Positions 17,173 through 25,434 of a stretch of 64,000 bases of DNA are shown here, in pieces. Both the position numbers and the translations under genes were made by a program. The stretch is from Aquimarina mycalae (lineage in GTDB: Bacteria > Bacteroidota > Bacteroidia > Flavobacteriales > Flavobacteriaceae): the NCBI RefSeq assembly GCF_029906345.1, contig NZ_JARYGY010000004.1, positions 310,001 through 374,000 of the forward strand, read 5' to 3'. Below the pieces are notes generated by a model. That model saw only the letters and a list, made by a program, of their open reading frames with translations, was not told the DNA's origin and did not search any database. How positions within the stretch are numbered: position 1 is the first letter of the stretch; every line of letters starts with the position of its first letter.

Positions 17173-18168
17173 ATGTTTACAACAAATTTTTATCGAATGC
17201 CTTCAAAGTCTTATTTTAAAAAGAAACATACAGAGTTACATACGGTAGCATTTTATAACTTAGAAAACCTTTTTGATACCAAAGATGACCCTAAAACATT
17301 GGATGATGATTTTTTGCCTGATTCAGAAAAACGTTGGAACAAAAAAAGATACCAAAAGAAGATATTTAAGCTGGGGACCGCTATTTCTAATATTGGATTT
17401 GCCAAAACCGGTAAGGCTCCCGTAATTTTGGGTGTAGCTGAAGTAGAAAATAAAAACGTATTAGAGGATCTCGTTAAAACAAAGCATTTGGTGAACAAAA
17501 AATATGGTGTCGTTCATCATGAATCTCCAGATGAACGAGGCATCGATGTAGGGCTTTTATATCAGAAAGAAAAATTTAAAGTAACACATTCAGAAAGTAT
17601 CCAGGTGTTGGTCTATAATGAACATGGTGAAAGAGATTTTACTCGTGATATCTTATGGGTTACTGGAAACTTACATGATGAAGAAATACATATACTAGTT
17701 AATCATTGGCCTTCTCGCAGAGATGGAGCCGAATTAACAGCCTATAAGAGAATTGCTGCGGCTGATAAAAACCGAGAAATCATACAGCAGATTCTAGAAA
17801 AAGATCCTGAAGCGAAGATTATCATAATGGGTGACTTTAATGATGATCCTAATAGTGAAAGTATTAAAAAACATTTGGTTTTGCACGATTTTTATAATCC
17901 TATGGAAAAGCTTCATACACGTTATAGAGGAACTCTGAGCTATAAAGGTCGATGGAATTTATTCGATCAAATTATTTTTAGTAATAACTTTCATAAATTT
18001 CAAGAAGCTACGCACAGTTTTTCTGAAGCCAACATATTTGATGATAGTTTTTTAAAAATCTATAAAGGCAGATACAAAGGAAAACCTTTTAGAACATATA
18101 CCGGAAGAAAATATAAAGGTGGATATAGTGATCATTTTCCTGTATACGTATATCTAAAACGTAATTAG
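17173..18168 (+). CDS. Endonuclease/exonuclease/phosphatase family protein (cytosolic type)
   Basis: A 331-residue member of the metal-dependent EEP superfamily. Motifs visible: FYNLENLFDT near the start, GVAEVENK (metal-binding Glu), NHWPSRRDG, GDFNDDPNS and the C-terminal GYSDHFPVYVY with the catalytic His. No signal peptide is seen, unlike the close paralogue at 23895; ATG 17197 is an alternative start. It probably acts on nucleic acids or phosphoesters, but the substrate cannot be told from sequence. Confidence 0.87.
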   Translation: MFTTNFYRMPSKSYFKKKHTELHTVAFYNLENLFDTKDDPKTLDDDFLPDSEKRWNKKRYQKKIFKLGTAISNIGFAKTGKAPVILGVAEVENKNVLEDLVKTKHLVNKKYGVVHHESPDERGIDVGLLYQKEKFKVTHSESIQVLVYNEHGERDFTRDILWVTGNLHDEEIHILVNHWPSRRDGAELTAYKRIAAADKNREIIQQILEKDPEAKIIIMGDFNDDPNSESIKKHLVLHDFYNPMEKLHTRYRGTLSYKGRWNLFDQIIFSNNFHKFQEATHSFSEANIFDDSFLKIYKGRYKGKPFRTYTGRKYKGGYSDHFPVYVYLKRN

Positions 18169-18617
18169 GTATACGTAGCTTTTTAGTCCTATTATAAAAT
18201 ACGTGCTTTCCATATAAAAAACCTCATAAACACCTTAGTGTATTAAAGCGGTTCCACTTAGTAAAGAAGGGGTATATGCCCTTTTTTGACTTGGCCAAAA
18301 CCCCTCGAAAAAACAATAAACACTTGTTTATCAGCTTGTTATTTTGCGGAAATTTCCGCGGATAAAATTTTTCTTTTTGCCAATTATAAACCCTACTCTA
18401 CTTTTGATCTCACATCTATAAGCATATACTTATAGTGTTAATTTCACTTGTATGATGAGGATAATTATAAAGACCTTCCATCTATTGGATCAGAAACACA
18501 ACAGGCGCCAACAGTAGTTTCTATATTAATAATTTCCTTTTAGCAAACAGTGAAAATCAGGATGCATTAGTATCCAAAAACTAACAAATCAATTTAATTA
18601 TTCTTAAAACCAAACAA
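18169..18617. other. 449-base intergenic region with palindromes and possible gene relic
   Basis: No intact gene. The left half holds several short palindromes (listed separately). The right half (about 18465-18585) holds two overlapping short frames without start codons; one ends with the plausible protein-like tail NNFLLANSENQDALVSKN before TAA 18582-18584. This may be a decayed C-terminus, but it is short enough to be chance. Confidence 0.45.
18316..18359. repeat. Pair of adjacent perfect palindromes
   Basis: ATAAACACTTGTTTAT (18316-18331) is a 7-base-pair inverted repeat around CT. GCGGAAATTTCCGC (18346-18359) is a perfect 14-base palindrome. A TTGGCCAA palindrome lies about 25 bases upstream. 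Such close symmetrical sites look like a dimeric-protein or recombinase binding region. No recombinase gene is present, so the role is open. Confidence 0.55.
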
Positions 18618-19346
18618 ATGAAAAAGTTATTTTATGCATTACCAATCATTGGTCTATTATTCTTCGCTTCATGCGATAAAGACGAAGCTAACGAAGTAAT
18701 AGATGAATCAGCAATTGCACAAGAGTTTTCTTTAAAAAGTATCTATGATTTTAATAAAGATATAAGTGTTTCTTCAGAAGAAGGAAGTACGGGAATTGTA
18801 CGTGTTTATGCTAATAATGAAGCGGCTTTAATCAACTATTCTAGTGCTAATCTAAGTCTAATGGAGATCAATCAGGACGAAACTTTAAAACAGAGTTTAG
18901 TACGCCACGATAAAATGAATCTAACGCAACCAGATGAGAATCTTAATATCGAGTATGAAAAAAGTGATTCTTTTGAAGACGTTGGTAATGATATCGCTTT
19001 CGAATTAGTGCAGCTTACTAAAACAAATGCTAATTCAAAATATGCTATCAATTTTAATCATCCACAAAACAATACTGCCAAAGCTAGCTGGCAATATTAT
19101 ACTCATTACAGTGCTGTTGGTGAGGCTCAGATTGCTGAAATCGCAAGACACTCTGTTTGGAGAAGAGTATACTATGGTTTAAAGTATAAAGCGTATAGCG
19201 GAAGTAGTTGGGCAACTATTCAGAACGAGTGGAAATTGATTAAAAATAATCAGAGTTTTTCTCATACAAAGAATCCTTGTCATCAATTTAGAATGCGAGT
19301 AAAAACTAAAAAGAATAGCGCGTATTCAGTTACTTTTGACTACTAA
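18618..19346 (+). CDS. Hypothetical lipoprotein
   Basis: A 242-residue protein with a leader ending in the lipobox FASC (Cys19) and an acidic post-Cys stretch DKDEANEVIDESA typical of surface-directed flavobacterial lipoproteins. The body is polar, with aromatic-rich C-terminal strands (WQYYTHYS, FRMRVKTKKN). I do not recognise a family. A strong terminator follows at once, and the gene ahead is far away, so it is probably monocistronic. Confidence 0.75.
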   Translation: MKKLFYALPIIGLLFFASCDKDEANEVIDESAIAQEFSLKSIYDFNKDISVSSEEGSTGIVRVYANNEAALINYSSANLSLMEINQDETLKQSLVRHDKMNLTQPDENLNIEYEKSDSFEDVGNDIAFELVQLTKTNANSKYAINFNHPQNNTAKASWQYYTHYSAVGEAQIAEIARHSVWRRVYYGLKYKAYSGSSWATIQNEWKLIKNNQSFSHTKNPCHQFRMRVKTKKNSAYSVTFDY

Positions 19347-19368
19347 TATATTACCCTAAGGCCAACAA

Positions 19369-19403
19369 AAAACTCCCTGAAGAATCTTTCTTCAGGGAGT
19401 TTT
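19369..19403. terminator. Bidirectional terminator
   Basis: A 15-base-pair stem (19369-19383 with 19389-19403, core CTCCCTGAAGA) flanked by A and T runs, between convergent genes. It can stop transcription from both sides. Confidence 0.92.
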
Positions 19404-19434
19404 ATTATACTGTTTTGTAGTATATCAGAAATTC

Positions 19435-20838
19435 TTAGTTTCCTGAGATCTCTATATTATCAATATGGTATCTGGTTGTTGGTCCAGGATCTGCTCCTGC
19501 ATAACGGAATGCAATTCTTACATTACCTTCGATACAAGAAATATTAACTGGTCCAACGGCTTCAAAACTTCCAAAACCATTTGGATTCCCATTAGGGATA
19601 CTAGCATCTAATTGTGTCCACTCTGTAGTAGTTACATCACCTGTAAAGTTATCGGTGATAAAAGCAGTTAAAATGTTACCATTATCAAAATTAGCCTGAA
19701 TATCAAAAGATAATTCTTCTTCTATGGAAGCTGTAAGATCAATTTCTGGAGTTACTAACCAAACCTCGAATGGGTTTTCTCCTGAGTTAAATCCAGAAAT
19801 CTGAGCATATTGATTACCACTAAAACTTCCTACAAAATAATCTAAGCTTCCACCTGTAGTATTTACGTTTAACCATCCTGCATTTTCAAGATCGTTAATG
19901 CTTAACCCTGTAAAGTCTTCTTCGAAGATTACCGTTGATCCTCCACTATTTCCTGTACATTCTAATACGTTAGGGTCACAACGGGTTTCGTTATCAAATG
20001 TTAAACCTGTAGGGTCATTAAGCACTAAATTAAAAGTGTCACCAAAGAAGTTCTTTGTTAAGATTCCTTCAAAGCTTCCTTGTTGAGACGGAAGAGTTAA
20101 TCCTTTAAAGTCTGCAAATGTACTTGTGCTTAACACAGCAATTCCTCCATCATCACAACTCTCTAGATTTCTTTCTCCATCGAACTCATCAGTTGCTTCG
20201 GCAGAAAAAGTAAGTGGATTATCTCCTAATACATCACTTTTATTAAACTGAACATTGTTGATTTTAACATATACATTCGTAATGTCATCAGAAAAATCTG
20301 CAAAAGTAATCTCTAAAGGAACAATGGTTGCTACTTCTGCCGATCTTTTAATAAAATCATTTTGAGAAAAAGAAGGAATCTGATCCACCTCATCACCTGA
20401 TAAAACACCTAGAGTAGTAACACCATTTTCAATTCCAACAGATAAACCATCTAGTTTTATAAACACCTTACGACCAAATTCGTAGGTAGTAAATAATGGG
20501 TTTACATCAATAAGTACTCTTAATCCTCCGCTTGGGTTTTCTGCAGCATCCTGCATCACAAATTCTTCGAAAAAGTTACCTGCTTTATCATTAGACACAA
20601 TGTATCCTTCTACATAATTGTTTGTGTCTTCAAAAGTTACTTTAGCATCAGCACCTTCGTCTGCTATTTCCTGAGCCAAAATACCTAATACCGCATCTAC
20701 ACCAATCACTGTTCCATCAATGTTTGGCTCATCAATACTTAGTGGTGGCGTTTTAAAATCATCGTCTTGTACACAAGCAGTAAACGTTACTGCCAAAACC
20801 AAAACACTTATTAGTTTCTTTAAATTAATCGTATTCAT
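19435..20838 (-). CDS. DUF5689 domain lipoprotein
   Basis: From ATG 20838 the protein has 467 residues; ATG 20868, overlapping the receptor stop by one base, is an alternative start. The leader ends in FTAC. Residues about 40-270 match DUF5689 (VEGYIVSNDKAGNFFEEFVMQD, an OB-fold-like part). The C-terminal third resembles a choice-of-anchor J / lectin-like domain, with the ending TRYHIDNIEISGN. It directly follows the TonB receptor gene, so it is probably the surface lipoprotein partner that binds the substrate for uptake. Confidence 0.85.
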   Translation of the reverse strand: MNTINLKKLISVLVLAVTFTACVQDDDFKTPPLSIDEPNIDGTVIGVDAVLGILAQEIADEGADAKVTFEDTNNYVEGYIVSNDKAGNFFEEFVMQDAAENPSGGLRVLIDVNPLFTTYEFGRKVFIKLDGLSVGIENGVTTLGVLSGDEVDQIPSFSQNDFIKRSAEVATIVPLEITFADFSDDITNVYVKINNVQFNKSDVLGDNPLTFSAEATDEFDGERNLESCDDGGIAVLSTSTFADFKGLTLPSQQGSFEGILTKNFFGDTFNLVLNDPTGLTFDNETRCDPNVLECTGNSGGSTVIFEEDFTGLSINDLENAGWLNVNTTGGSLDYFVGSFSGNQYAQISGFNSGENPFEVWLVTPEIDLTASIEEELSFDIQANFDNGNILTAFITDNFTGDVTTTEWTQLDASIPNGNPNGFGSFEAVGPVNISCIEGNVRIAFRYAGADPGPTTRYHIDNIEISGN

Positions 20839-20867
20839 TTTATAATATTTTTTTGTTGTGTTCATCA

Positions 20868-23768
20868 TTAAAATCTTACATATACATTAAGGTAGTACGA
20901 AGTACCAAATCCGTAAAAATATCTGGAACCAAAAACAGGAGTGTCTCTTTGAGATTCTTCAAGAGCTGCTCTATAATCTGCATTTCTTGCTTGTTCAAAT
21001 CCTCCTGTTCTATACTCTTGATTAAAAACATTATTAATCGTTGCAAAGAAACCTATGTAGTAATCTTTTACTCTCCAGGATTTACCTCCAACTACATTTA
21101 CTAAAAAGTAATCATCAAACTGCTCTTGTCTCAATAATTCCCTAGCAATATTTTCGTCATAATCGTTAAATGGTATCTCAGTTTCTGGATCTATACTAAA
21201 ATTCTCAGTTCTTGTCAAAGGACTCACATCTATATATGCATTAGAAAAATAGTTTGTTGTAGCTCCAACCCACCAGAAATTAGGGTCACGATATTCAAAA
21301 CCAAACTGAGCTGCATTCTGTGGACCTCCTGCAATATTATAATCTTCAAGAAAAGATTTACCAAATGATCTTGGTGCTGGTTCAATAACCGCTCCTTGAC
21401 TAAGGTTTGTAAAACCTTCGCTTGTACTGGTTAAGGTCAAATTAGGATTGTTGTCAAAAGTAAACTGACCTATAGCTGCTGCTGCTTTAAGTTTTATTGT
21501 TGGAGTAATTTGGTATTCTATCCCGAATTCTGCTCCAATATGTAATTTATCTATATCAGTTAATATTTCCTGTACAAAAGAACCTGAAATTGCATTGGTG
21601 AAGAAAAATCCTATATCAGTAGCATCTTCAATTTTAGTATAGTAACCCGTTACTCTAGCTTTTAACTTTGGTGTACGTAAAATATAACTAGCATCAAACG
21701 ATTGTATTTTTTCGCTTTCCTGATCTCCACCTACAATATCAGAAACTGTAATGTTGTTTTGACGAACATTAGCATATGCATTTCTAATCGTTGGTGCCTT
21801 TGTAAAATAAGTTCCGTGAACATCAATTAAGTTACGACCATTAATTTTATAGGTAAGACCTGCTTTTGCTCCGTAATTTGTAAACTCTAATTTTTCTCCT
21901 TTTCCAAAAGAATTATTTGGGAAATACCCATTCTGAAACAATCCATTTCTTTGGTAAGAAGTCTGAGATACATTTCCTCCAAGAAAAAAGTCTACTCTAT
22001 TAAACTTAAACTGCGCTTGAGCAAAACCTCCAAAAGTATTGGCATCAATTTCATAGTTATAATCATATCGATCACCAACACCTACAAGGCGATTACGATT
22101 TCTTAAATCACTTTGTGCTCTATCTGCTAATTGACTTGAAGATAACAAAGGGTTGTCTAATGCAAAACCGTCAACATCTAAAAATCCAGTACCTCCTAAA
22201 AGATCCAAAACTTCTGCAAAGTTTTCGCTTTTTAATGTTCTATAATTAATAGAACCATTAATACTAATATTATCAGATACCTGACTATTTAATATGGTAT
22301 TAAATGTCCACTGTGTATCATCGTTTCTATCTTCATATAGAATATAAGTCGAATTACCTCCTTGTTGTCTATTTAACTGGTTTGCCTCTATCAAATTATT
22401 CCAGTCTAACTGACCATCTGCTCTAAAACGTTGTTGCGCTAAGAATGCATTCTGAAAATCCAAAGGTGTAGGGTTTGCATCTTGTAAGTAGAAACTTGGT
22501 AAATTACTTGGGTGCATTGGGTTAGTATCTCTACTTCTTCCACCTCCTACATAAGTATCCTGACCATTAAAAGTAACTAAATCAGTACCTCCATTATCTA
22601 TACGACTATTTCCTATTTTTCCTGTTTGGAAACCAACATTAGTGTTTAGCGTAGTTTTATTGGTAATGTTCCAGTAATGATTTAACATAGCTACTGGTTC
22701 TTCTATCTCTCGAATTCTGGAGTTTTTCTTTTCTCCATCAAAATAACCCCAATTAGGATTATACTTTCTTCCTCTTAAGTTAAAAACTTCTTCTGTTATT
22801 GCAGTAGATCTTCCTCTACGATTAGGAGTATAAAAGCTAGTAAGATTTATACTATGCTTATCATTGATCTTTTTCTCAACAGATGCAAAAATCGAATTAG
22901 CGTCATATAAAGTACCATCAATAAAACCTTCAGTACCCATTCTACGTGCTAGAGAAACTGTATATGCCCATCCATCAGACATCAATCCAGAACTATAGCT
23001 AGCCATCATTCTTCCTGTATAACTTCTATTAGAAGCTGCATAAGAAATTCTTCCTCCTTTTCGATATTGAGAAGCTCTCATAATAATATTGGTAGTTCCC
23101 GATAGATCACCAAAAGTATAATCATTTGCAGCAATACCCATTGAAAATTCTTGATTTCGCTGTACATCATTCAATCCTCCCCAATTACTCCATTGTGGTC
23201 TTCCTGTAGAAAACTTATTCATTTCGATACCATTGATAAGTACTTTACCATTTTCATTACCAAGGCCTCTTGGTCTAAAAAACGTTGCACTAAAATCAAA
23301 GGCTGCTGCACTAAGAAATACATCTCTTGATGCTTGTAGAAGTCCAGATACATTAAAAGAGGCATTATCGTCCCCGTCATCTAATTCATTATCAGAAAGG
23401 CTTATCGTACCTATCTGAATTTGCTCTTGATTTAGATCATAGTCTAGATCTATAGTTTTTAGATCCAGAATACTTCCTTCATTAATAATTATAGGAAAAC
23501 GTTTCGTAACATATCCTTCCTTGGATATTACTGCTACTTGTTCTCCGAATGGTAATTGCGCACTTCCGAAATCAAACTCTCCATCCGTATTGGTTGTCGT
23601 AGAAACCAAAGTTCCTTCGATAGTAATTAATACTTCAAAAAGATTTGCATTAGAAGATGCGTCAACAATTTTACCCTTTAATCCTGTTTGCTGAGCGTAA
23701 GATGTAGCAACAGAACTTAAAAAAATCATTAAAAAGAATAGATTCTTTTTGAGTTGTGACACTTTCAT
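20868..23768 (-). CDS. TonB-dependent receptor with carboxypeptidase-like N-terminal domain
   Basis: A 966-residue outer-membrane receptor. A signal peptide (ending near SYAQQ) is followed by a carboxypeptidase-regulatory-like domain (about 28-110, GLKGKIVDASSNANLFEVLI), a plug domain (about 120-250, FRPRGLGNENGKVLINGIEM) and a long beta barrel ending in YLNVYVRF with terminal Phe. It imports a large or scarce ligand using TonB energy. The DUF5689 lipoprotein gene is translationally close behind it, and a secreted EEP-family enzyme is encoded divergently 126 bases away, suggesting a nucleic-acid or phosphoester uptake locus (inference). Confidence 0.92.
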   Translation of the reverse strand: MKVSQLKKNLFFLMIFLSSVATSYAQQTGLKGKIVDASSNANLFEVLITIEGTLVSTTTNTDGEFDFGSAQLPFGEQVAVISKEGYVTKRFPIIINEGSILDLKTIDLDYDLNQEQIQIGTISLSDNELDDGDDNASFNVSGLLQASRDVFLSAAAFDFSATFFRPRGLGNENGKVLINGIEMNKFSTGRPQWSNWGGLNDVQRNQEFSMGIAANDYTFGDLSGTTNIIMRASQYRKGGRISYAASNRSYTGRMMASYSSGLMSDGWAYTVSLARRMGTEGFIDGTLYDANSIFASVEKKINDKHSINLTSFYTPNRRGRSTAITEEVFNLRGRKYNPNWGYFDGEKKNSRIREIEEPVAMLNHYWNITNKTTLNTNVGFQTGKIGNSRIDNGGTDLVTFNGQDTYVGGGRSRDTNPMHPSNLPSFYLQDANPTPLDFQNAFLAQQRFRADGQLDWNNLIEANQLNRQQGGNSTYILYEDRNDDTQWTFNTILNSQVSDNISINGSINYRTLKSENFAEVLDLLGGTGFLDVDGFALDNPLLSSSQLADRAQSDLRNRNRLVGVGDRYDYNYEIDANTFGGFAQAQFKFNRVDFFLGGNVSQTSYQRNGLFQNGYFPNNSFGKGEKLEFTNYGAKAGLTYKINGRNLIDVHGTYFTKAPTIRNAYANVRQNNITVSDIVGGDQESEKIQSFDASYILRTPKLKARVTGYYTKIEDATDIGFFFTNAISGSFVQEILTDIDKLHIGAEFGIEYQITPTIKLKAAAAIGQFTFDNNPNLTLTSTSEGFTNLSQGAVIEPAPRSFGKSFLEDYNIAGGPQNAAQFGFEYRDPNFWWVGATTNYFSNAYIDVSPLTRTENFSIDPETEIPFNDYDENIARELLRQEQFDDYFLVNVVGGKSWRVKDYYIGFFATINNVFNQEYRTGGFEQARNADYRAALEESQRDTPVFGSRYFYGFGTSYYLNVYVRF

Positions 23769-23894
23769 TAAATAGTTATTTTAGTTAAGAAATTAATATT
23801 TCTGCCGCGCAAAAGTACATGTTTTAAATAGAAAAGCTAATTTTGGCCCAAAATTTGGAATACAATTTACAATAAGTTAATACTCAATTATATA

Positions 23895-24947
23895 ATGAAC
23901 TCAAAATATTTGCTTACCATCGCTTTTGTACTAAGCTCGATAATTGTTCTTTTTTCTCAGGAAAAGAAAACGTATAAAGTTAATACAATTGCTTTTTATA
24001 ATCTCGAAAATCTTTTTGATACTGAGAATGACCCTATTACCTTTGATGATGACCGAACTCCTAACGGGAAAGATCATTGGACAGAAGACATATATAAGGA
24101 CAAGTTGAAGAATATGGCGAAGGTCATTTCGGAAATTGGTGCTGATGTCACTAAGAATGCTCCAGCAATTGTGGGAGTTGCAGAAATTGAAAACAGAAAA
24201 GTACTGGAAGACTTAGCCAATGAACCCGCTCTTTTGCCTAAAGATTATGGGATTGTACAATTTGATTCTCCAGACAGAAGAGGTATTGATGTAGCGTTAT
24301 TGTATCAAAAATCATTATTCAGACCAGTAAATACTAGTGTTCATGAGTTGTTGATTTACAATAATAACGATACTAAAAAACGAGTGTATACTCGAGATCA
24401 ATTATTGGTTAGTGGATACTTAGATGGTGATTTAATTCATGTAATTGTTAACCATTGGCCTTCTAGAAGTGGTGGCGAAGCACGTAGTCGTTACAAAAGA
24501 GAAAAGGCAGCTGCTCTAAATAAAAAAATTATTGATTCTCTTTTTGACATCGATCCTTATGCAAAAGTTATTACTATGGGAGATCTAAATGATGATCCTG
24601 ACAATGCTAGTGTAAAAAAGGTATTAGCTGCCAAAGCAGAAAAAGAAGATGTAAAGTTAAAAGGGTTATATAATCCAATGTACAATATGTCTAAAAAAGG
24701 AATTGGTTCTCTTGCCTGGAGAGATAGCTGGAACCTTTTTGATCAAATTATAGTTTCTAAAGGCCTATTAGACAAAGATTATTCTTCTTATAAATATTAT
24801 AAAGCTGGTGTTTTTAATAAAAACTATCTGGCAAATCCAAGAGGAAGGTATAAAGGGTATCCCTATCGAAGTTTTGCAAATGGCGCATATACTGGTGGGT
24901 ACAGTGATCATTTTCCAGTATACGTATACCTTATAAAGGAAATGTAA
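23895..24947 (+). CDS. Secreted endonuclease/exonuclease/phosphatase family protein
   Basis: A 350-residue EEP-family enzyme with a signal peptide (MNSKYLLTIAFVLSSIIVLFS). Catalytic motifs parallel the paralogue at 17173: FYNLENLFDT, GVAEIENR, NHWPSRSGG, GDLNDDPDN and GYSDHFPVYVY. It should act in the periplasm or outside the cell. Its divergent position beside the TonB receptor/DUF5689 pair suggests that it degrades or dephosphorylates the material those proteins take up. Confidence 0.88.
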   Translation: MNSKYLLTIAFVLSSIIVLFSQEKKTYKVNTIAFYNLENLFDTENDPITFDDDRTPNGKDHWTEDIYKDKLKNMAKVISEIGADVTKNAPAIVGVAEIENRKVLEDLANEPALLPKDYGIVQFDSPDRRGIDVALLYQKSLFRPVNTSVHELLIYNNNDTKKRVYTRDQLLVSGYLDGDLIHVIVNHWPSRSGGEARSRYKREKAAALNKKIIDSLFDIDPYAKVITMGDLNDDPDNASVKKVLAAKAEKEDVKLKGLYNPMYNMSKKGIGSLAWRDSWNLFDQIIVSKGLLDKDYSSYKYYKAGVFNKNYLANPRGRYKGYPYRSFANGAYTGGYSDHFPVYVYLIKEM

Positions 24948-24971
24948 TATTTAATATTATAACACTAAACA

Positions 24972-25000
24972 AAAAAGGAGACCAAAATGGTCTCCTTTTT
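24972..25000. terminator. Bidirectional terminator
   Basis: A 12-base-pair stem (24972-24983 with 24989-25000, core GGAGACC) with flanking A and T runs, between convergent genes. Confidence 0.92.
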
Positions 25001-25021
25001 ATGTATATAGTCTTTTAACTA

Positions 25022-25309
25022 TTAGTTTCCTACAGTAGAACAATCAGCTGGTAAAGCAGCTAACTCTGTTGCATATGCATCAGCTGCACCACAATCAGTA
25101 GCTCTATACGTTTCGATTGCACTCTTAGCAGCGCTACATAACGCTTCCGTTTGAGTAGTAGCATCATTATAAGCAGCTAAAGCAGCAACTACTGGAGCTC
25201 TTAATTCAGAATCAATTGTGTCACAAGCAAAATTGATAACATCATCTTCTCCACAAGAAGTGAATCCTAAAGCCATACCAAAAACGGCAACATACATAAG
25301 TTTTTTCAT
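25022..25309 (-). CDS. Small Cys/Ala-rich lipoprotein
   Basis: A 95-residue protein with leader MKKLMYVAVFGMALGFTSC (lipobox FTSC, Cys19). The mature part is Ala-rich, helical in appearance, and has four more cysteines (in FACDT, ALCSA, TDCGA and ADCST), which could form two disulfides. I do not recognise the family. It has its own gap upstream and ends at the shared terminator. The function is unknown. Confidence 0.75.
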   Translation of the reverse strand: MKKLMYVAVFGMALGFTSCGEDDVINFACDTIDSELRAPVVAALAAYNDATTQTEALCSAAKSAIETYRATDCGAADAYATELAALPADCSTVGN

Positions 25310-25434
25310 AATCTGGGTTTTAAAAAATTAATTTTTTAGGATGCCGAATATATAGGATTAATTCTTTATTAACAAAATATTTTGTTAATAAAGTGCTTTT
25401 TGACGGAAAAAACCTACTTTTTATCGTACAAACA

